NCBI RefSeq assembly: GCF_000243275.1
Contig: NZ_CM001437.1
Span: forward strand, 3,988,227-4,009,692
DNA length: 21,466 nucleotides
Direction: 5' to 3'
Source of the DNA: Myroides odoratus DSM 2801
GTDB lineage: Bacteria; Bacteroidota; Bacteroidia; Flavobacteriales; Flavobacteriaceae
The notes under the pieces are model-generated. The model searched no databases. It was not told the origin of the DNA and worked only from the letters and a program-made list of their open reading frames with translations. The translations under genes and the position numbers were made by a program. Shown piece after piece: positions 17,954 through 21,466 of this stretch. Positions within the stretch are counted from its first letter, which is position 1. Each line of letters begins with the position of its first letter.

Positions 17954-17961
17954 CAAAGATA
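17954..17961 (-). promoter_or_regulatory. Candidate -7 element for the esterase gene
   Basis: Read on minus, this is TATCTTTG, matching TAnnTTTG, 26 bp upstream of the esterase start. It suggests the gene has its own promoter rather than depending only on the GNAT gene. No clear -33 element was found. Confidence 0.4.
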
Positions 17962-18000
17962 ATTGTTTATATTTATTCTAAATAAATTAAAGTTTAAAAT

Positions 18001-18465
18001 TTAGTCCAATCGGTAACGCATTGTGGTGTGTACAATTTCAAATTCCTGTTCTATATACAGTTGGAGCGCTTTTGAATTTTGTTTCAATACAAGCAGTTCG
18101 ATATAATCTACTTGTTTTTGTTTCGCCCAATCTTTTACAGCTTGAATGAGTTGTTTGCCAAGACCTTGGTTTCGATAGGCTTCCTCAACATAAAGATCGG
18201 CAAAATTGAGATAACGATGCGAAACAAAGCATTCGTACGGTAGGGTTTGTTCAATAAATAAAGCCGTCATCCCAACAAGTTGATCTTGATCAAAGGCAAG
18301 TAGAAATTCACCGTCTTCCTCTTCAATTGTTTCTTGTAGAAAGGAAAGAGCAGGGAGGTCTGCTTTAAAAGAATAAGGTTGATGACGTTGTAAATCAGCA
18401 AATTGTTTTTGATAAAGCAATTGAAGTGCTGGCATATCTTCTAAAACTGCAGGACGAATAATCAT
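18001..18465 (-). CDS. GNAT-family N-acetyltransferase
   Basis: This 154-residue protein has the GNAT fold. An N-terminal IIRPAVLEDMPAL segment is typical of the family. The beta4 strand NFADLYVEEAYR leads into the acetyl-CoA pyrophosphate loop R-N-Q-G-L-G-K (98-104), and the end carries the usual NSKALQLYIEQEFE motif (130-143). Such enzymes move an acetyl group from acetyl-CoA to an amine. The acceptor (amino acid, peptide, drug or protein) cannot be told here. It is divergent from the ABC exporter and upstream of the esterase gene. Confidence 0.88.
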   Translation of the reverse strand: MIIRPAVLEDMPALQLLYQKQFADLQRHQPYSFKADLPALSFLQETIEEEDGEFLLAFDQDQLVGMTALFIEQTLPYECFVSHRYLNFADLYVEEAYRNQGLGKQLIQAVKDWAKQKQVDYIELLVLKQNSKALQLYIEQEFEIVHTTMRYRLD

Positions 18466-18567
18466 GATGTATTTTTTGTTTTAAATGTACAGCAAAAATT
18501 AGAATACCATGGACGATTTCTAGTTGATTTATTGACACAAGTCAAGAATTAACTGGCTAGAGAATAA

Positions 18568-18575
18568 TACCTTTG
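18568..18575 (+). promoter_or_regulatory. Candidate -7 element for the ABC exporter gene
   Basis: TACCTTTG matches TAnnTTTG but ends only 4 bp before the ATG at 18580. If it is used, the mRNA would have almost no leader. No well-spaced -33 motif was seen. Confidence 0.35.
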
Positions 18576-18579
18576 TTGC

Positions 18580-20367
18580 ATGAATTTATATACCATATTA
18601 AAGAAAATAAAACCTTTTATAGCCCCTTATAAAGGATTAGTAATAGGAACATTAGTATTAACTGCGGTAGGATCTATTGCGGTTCAAACGAATGCCTTAG
18701 TCCTGCGTTATTTGGTCGATGCACTCAATCTCGTAGTGAATAAGGAAGAAACGCTAGATTGGGGGTTTCAAGTATTGCTGTGGAGCAGTGTCATTTTAAT
18801 TGTCAAAGAAATTGCCTTTAGTTGCATTCAGTTTGGACAGCGTTATTTTGGTGAAAAACTGCGTATTTATACGTCAAGAGATATTTCACAATTGGTAGTT
18901 GAGCGCATTTTGACCTTCAAAATGGCATTTTATACTTCGGAAGAGAATGACAGTGGAAAATTACAAACCCGTATTGACCAAGGAATCAGTAGTATTACGC
19001 GTTTGGTACAGAATTTCTTCATTGATATTTTGCCGCTATTTGCCAATGCGATTGTAGCCTTGTTTTTTATTTATTCGGCTAATGTGTATATCGGATTAGT
19101 GAGTACAGCGATGATTCCGCTTTATTTCTATGTGAGTCAACTGCAAGCCAAGAGACTCAAAGGCTTTAGACGTAAGATGAGAAGTTATCGAGAAAATAAA
19201 AACAATGGTATTATCTCGTTAATCAATTCCATTACCGTGATTAAATCTTTTGTGCGTGAGCCTTTAGAATCAAAAAAACACGAGGAAATTCAATACGATA
19301 TGACAGAAAACCAGCTGTATACGCGTAAAACTAGCTTTGTGTTTGATTCAGTAAAAAGCTTTATTGAGCAATTTGGATTGGTTGTAATTATTTTGTTGAC
19401 TACCTATTTTGTATTGAAAGGACAAATGAGCGTGGGTGCTATTATGTTTCACGTCTTGCTATTTAATAACGTTACAGCGCCTATTCGCCAATTACACCGA
19501 ATTTATGACGATGTCAATGATGCGATGATCTATTCGGAAAGCTTCTTTGAAATATTAGAAGCGCAAGAGGAAGAATCTTCAGGTACTTATATTCCTCAAA
19601 AAATTGAAGGACGTATCGAATTGAAAAACGTGTCCTTTAATTATCCCAATGGAACAAAAGCACTAAAGGATGTCTCAATGCTAATTGAACCCAATAAAAC
19701 AACAGCGTTAGTTGGGTTGAGTGGAGCAGGAAAAAGTACTGTGATCAATCTGTTAGATAAGTTTTACGAACCCAATCAAGGGCAAATTCTATTGGATGGC
19801 GTTGATTTGAGGGAATATGATACGAAAGAACTGCGCAAACATATTGGTTTAGTGCTACAAAAGAACCATATCTTCCAAGGAAGTATAGAAGAAAATATCC
19901 GCTATGGCGATGAAACAGCCTCCCTTGAAGAAGTTAAAGAAGCTGCAAAAAAAGCCTATATTCATGAGCAAATCATGGATTTACCCCAAGGGTATGATGC
20001 GGATGCTCGATTGCTATCTGGAGGACAACAACAGCGTATTGCTATTGCGCGTTTGTTCCTTAAAGACCCCGCAATCATCTTCTTGGATGAACCAACAGCC
20101 AGTTTGGATGCTATTGCAACAGAACAAATTAAACGAAGCCTAGATGCCATTAAAGAAAATAGAACCGTTATTATTGTTTCCCATAGTATCTCGCAGATTA
20201 TTGATGCACATCATATTGTCGTAATGGAAAAAGGCCAAGTCGTAGAAAGTGGAATTCATGAAGTTTTGTATGACAACAAACAAACCTATCATGAAATCTT
20301 TTCCGCCATGGCCAATAGTTTGAATCTTGAAAAAATCTCACAAACATTACACGCCGATGAACTATAA
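18580..20367 (+). CDS. ABC exporter half-transporter (fused membrane and ATPase domains)
   Basis: This 595-residue type IV ABC exporter likely works as a homodimer in the inner membrane. The transmembrane domain (~15-320) has hydrophobic helices near 20-45, 66-84, 147-188 and 264-300. The nucleotide-binding domain has Walker A GLSGAGKST (379-387), Q-loop (Gln427), signature LSGGQQQR (479-486), Walker B IIFLDEP with catalytic Glu504, D-loop SLD and the H-loop His535. All catalytic residues are present. It resembles the MsbA/multidrug exporter group, but the substrate (lipid, drug or peptide) cannot be assigned. It is transcribed alone, divergent from the GNAT gene, and ends with a strong terminator. 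Confidence 0.92.
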   Translation: MNLYTILKKIKPFIAPYKGLVIGTLVLTAVGSIAVQTNALVLRYLVDALNLVVNKEETLDWGFQVLLWSSVILIVKEIAFSCIQFGQRYFGEKLRIYTSRDISQLVVERILTFKMAFYTSEENDSGKLQTRIDQGISSITRLVQNFFIDILPLFANAIVALFFIYSANVYIGLVSTAMIPLYFYVSQLQAKRLKGFRRKMRSYRENKNNGIISLINSITVIKSFVREPLESKKHEEIQYDMTENQLYTRKTSFVFDSVKSFIEQFGLVVIILLTTYFVLKGQMSVGAIMFHVLLFNNVTAPIRQLHRIYDDVNDAMIYSESFFEILEAQEEESSGTYIPQKIEGRIELKNVSFNYPNGTKALKDVSMLIEPNKTTALVGLSGAGKSTVINLLDKFYEPNQGQILLDGVDLREYDTKELRKHIGLVLQKNHIFQGSIEENIRYGDETASLEEVKEAAKKAYIHEQIMDLPQGYDADARLLSGGQQQRIAIARLFLKDPAIIFLDEPTASLDAIATEQIKRSLDAIKENRTVIIVSHSISQIIDAHHIVVMEKGQVVESGIHEVLYDNKQTYHEIFSAMANSLNLEKISQTLHADEL

Positions 20368-20388
20368 GAGCATAATATCCTTATTTTT

Positions 20389-20423
20389 AAAAGACTATTC
20401 CTTGATGAATAGTCTTTTTTTTT
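20389..20423 (+). terminator. Rho-independent terminator after the ABC exporter
   Basis: A perfect 12-bp stem (20389-20400 with 20407-20418) with a 6-nt loop is followed by a run of T bases to 20423, about 22 bp after the stop. Confidence 0.85.
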
Positions 20424-20454
20424 GGAAAAAGGTTATGGGTAAAGAGGGGGAGGC

Positions 20455-20600
20455 GGTGAGGTGGTGTGAACGGTGAGGTGGTGTGAACGGTGAGGCGGTG
20501 TGATGGTGAGGCGGTGAGAGGGTGAGGCGGTGAGAGGGTGAGGCGGTGAGAGGGTGAGGCGGTGAGAGGGTGAGGCGATGAGAGGGTGAGGCGATGAGCC
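20455..20600. repeat. Tandem array of nine 16-17-bp GGTGAGG units
   Basis: Nine head-to-tail units each start with GGTGAGG. Two are 17 bp (ending GTGTGAAC), one is a 16-bp transition unit, four are identical 16-bp units (GGTGAGGCGGTGAGAG), and two have GCGATG instead of GCGGTG. The unit length is not a multiple of three, so it is not a protein repeat. Confidence 0.95.
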
Positions 20601-20866
20601 CCCCTTTCTTTTTTAAAGGGTAAAAAAGAAACAAAAACCCCTTCAACTAACCCAAATAAAGGTCAAATTAGTTTTCTATTTTCTGCTAAGTCGCTTTTTT
20701 GTCTTTTGTGAAGTTGTAGGATTTATCGATTAAAGGCGATTTGCAAAAAAGCCTCTCGCAAAAAAGCAAACCTCACCGCCTCACAAAGCACAAACACCTT
20801 TTATTTTTACAGCCTTTTCAAACATTTGACGCTCTTTATTTGCCTTACGTTGGAGGTAAATCGTCT
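20572..20866. repeat. Long direct repeat, copy 1
   Basis: This copy matches 21186-21466. It begins inside the last units of the GGTGAGG array and includes a conserved A/T-rich block (~20605-20675). It carries a 15-bp segment near 20751-20766 that is absent from copy 2; that segment lies beside a short duplication of GCAAAAAAGC. Confidence 0.92.
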
Positions 20867-21045
20867 TTTGTAAAGATGTTTTTTGCTTTTAAGTAAGTTT
20901 ATTTTCTAATAAAGAAGATTTTATTATGTAGAATCTCACCGTCTCATCACCTGACCTCTCACCATCTCACCACCTAATATCACACCGCCTCATCCATAAC
21001 TCATAACTGTTAACCTTTAATCTCATAGTGCCTTTGTTCGACATT

Positions 21046-21129
21046 CCTTGGAGATTCCTTGGAGTATACTAGGGAAATAGGCCCTTTTGTCGAAGGAATG
21101 TCGAAGGAAAGTCCAAGGAATCTCCAAGG
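21046..21129. repeat. 17-bp perfect inverted repeat with nested second inverted repeat
   Basis: CCTTGGAGATTCCTTGG at 21046-21062 is the exact reverse complement of 21113-21129. An overlapping pair (21038-21049 with 21093-21104, 12 bp) is also exact. The two pairings share bases and are mutually exclusive alternative folds. Confidence 0.9.
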
Positions 21130-21133
21130 TGAG

Positions 21134-21188
21134 TTGAAGAAGAATTGAAGAAGAATTGAAGAAGAATTGAAGAAGAATTGAAGAAGAG
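21134..21188. repeat. Five 11-bp tandem repeats (TTGAAGAAGAA)
   Basis: Four exact copies and a fifth with a final G replacing A lie immediately before the second long direct repeat. The unit length is not a multiple of three. Confidence 0.93.
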
Positions 21189-21466
21189 GCGATGAGAGGG
21201 TAAGGCGATGAGCATCCCCTTTCTTTTTTAAAGGGTAAAAAAGAAACAAAAACCCCTTCAACTAACCCAAATAAAGGTCAAATTAGTTTTCTATTGTTTG
21301 CTAGGTCGCGTTTTTGTCTTTTGTGAAGTTGTAGGATTTATCGATTAAAGGCGATTTGCAAAAAAGCAAACCTCACCGCCTCACAAAGCACAAGCACCTT
21401 TTATTTTTACAGCCTTTTCAAACATTTGACGCTCTTTATTTGCCTTACGTTGGAGGTAAATCGTCT
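21186..21466. repeat. Long direct repeat, copy 2 (runs off window)
   Basis: This is the partner of 20572-20866 with a few substitutions, a 1-bp indel near 21214 and a 15-bp deletion. It is still matching at the last base of the window, so the repeat extends further right. Confidence 0.92.

Larger units (their letters stand above)
20424..21466. other. ~1 kb non-coding repeat region
   Basis: No credible gene was found on either strand. Open frames over the repeats give low-complexity Ser/Pro/His peptides or duplicate with the repeats. Contents are the GGTGAGG array, two long direct repeats, CACC-rich DNA complementary to the array (20934-20993), a nested inverted repeat and an 11-bp tandem array. 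Confidence 0.8.

Noticed and set aside
20395..20646. Minus-strand ORF rich in Ser, Pro and His over the GGTGAGG array
   Set aside because: The peptide is a by-product of a 16-bp tandem repeat that shifts frame every unit; there is no domain and the 5' part duplicates with the long repeat.
21010..21261. Second minus-strand ORF with the same N-terminus (MKGFLFLFYPLKKKG)
   Set aside because: The shared N-terminus comes from the duplicated non-coding block, and the rest is encoded by tandem and inverted repeats.
20455..21466. CRISPR array
   Set aside because: The repeats are directly adjacent without unique spacers of regular length, and there are no cas genes.

Overview
The window looks like a chromosomal segment of a member of the Bacteroidota, most likely a Flavobacteriaceae species; Myroides-like is my guess from memory of protein style, not something the sequence proves. 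Supporting signs are TAnnTTTG-type -7 promoter elements, weak Shine-Dalgarno sequences, low G+C outside the RHS genes, flavobacterial families (DUF4197, a DUF7935-like membrane protein), and a YtxJ-type bacillithiol-linked redox protein. No rRNA, tRNA, CRISPR array or transposase was seen.

Layout. 1-1317 is the 3' end of an RHS-repeat protein that enters from the left edge, followed by a small beta-helix-like ORF (1457-1705) and a strong hairpin terminator. 2032-3426 (minus) holds two flavobacterial proteins of unknown function. 3547-7879 (plus) holds uvrD, a YciO/TsaC-family gene and sucC, ending in a strong terminator. 8439-13415 (plus) is a complete 1658-residue RHS protein resembling the TcC component of Tc toxins. 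13554-16139 (minus) is clpB. 16298-16636 (plus) is ytxJ. 16843-18465 (minus) holds a secreted esterase-fold protein and a GNAT acetyltransferase. 18580-20367 (plus) is an ABC exporter half-transporter. 20424-21466 is about 1 kb of non-coding DNA built from tandem, direct and inverted repeats and runs off the right edge.

The most interesting content is the pair of RHS genes. Their core and linker DNA is near-identical over 689 bp (1-689 and 12129-12817, five mismatches) and then changes abruptly into two different, more AT-rich C-terminal domains. Those two domains are nevertheless distantly homologous to each other. Both have a hydrophobic strand ending in Gly-His-Gly/Ala, a shared T-[DN]-R-x-V-T-x-x-TP motif, and a second hydrophobic strand ending in Cys almost at the C-terminus. 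This suggests diversifying effector tips on a common delivery shell, possibly with a caspase/CHAT-like His-Cys arrangement. The full-length gene has no adjacent immunity gene. The two RHS copies lie in direct orientation around about 7 kb of housekeeping genes.

The other genes are ordinary single or paired transcription units, several bounded by clear hairpin terminators.
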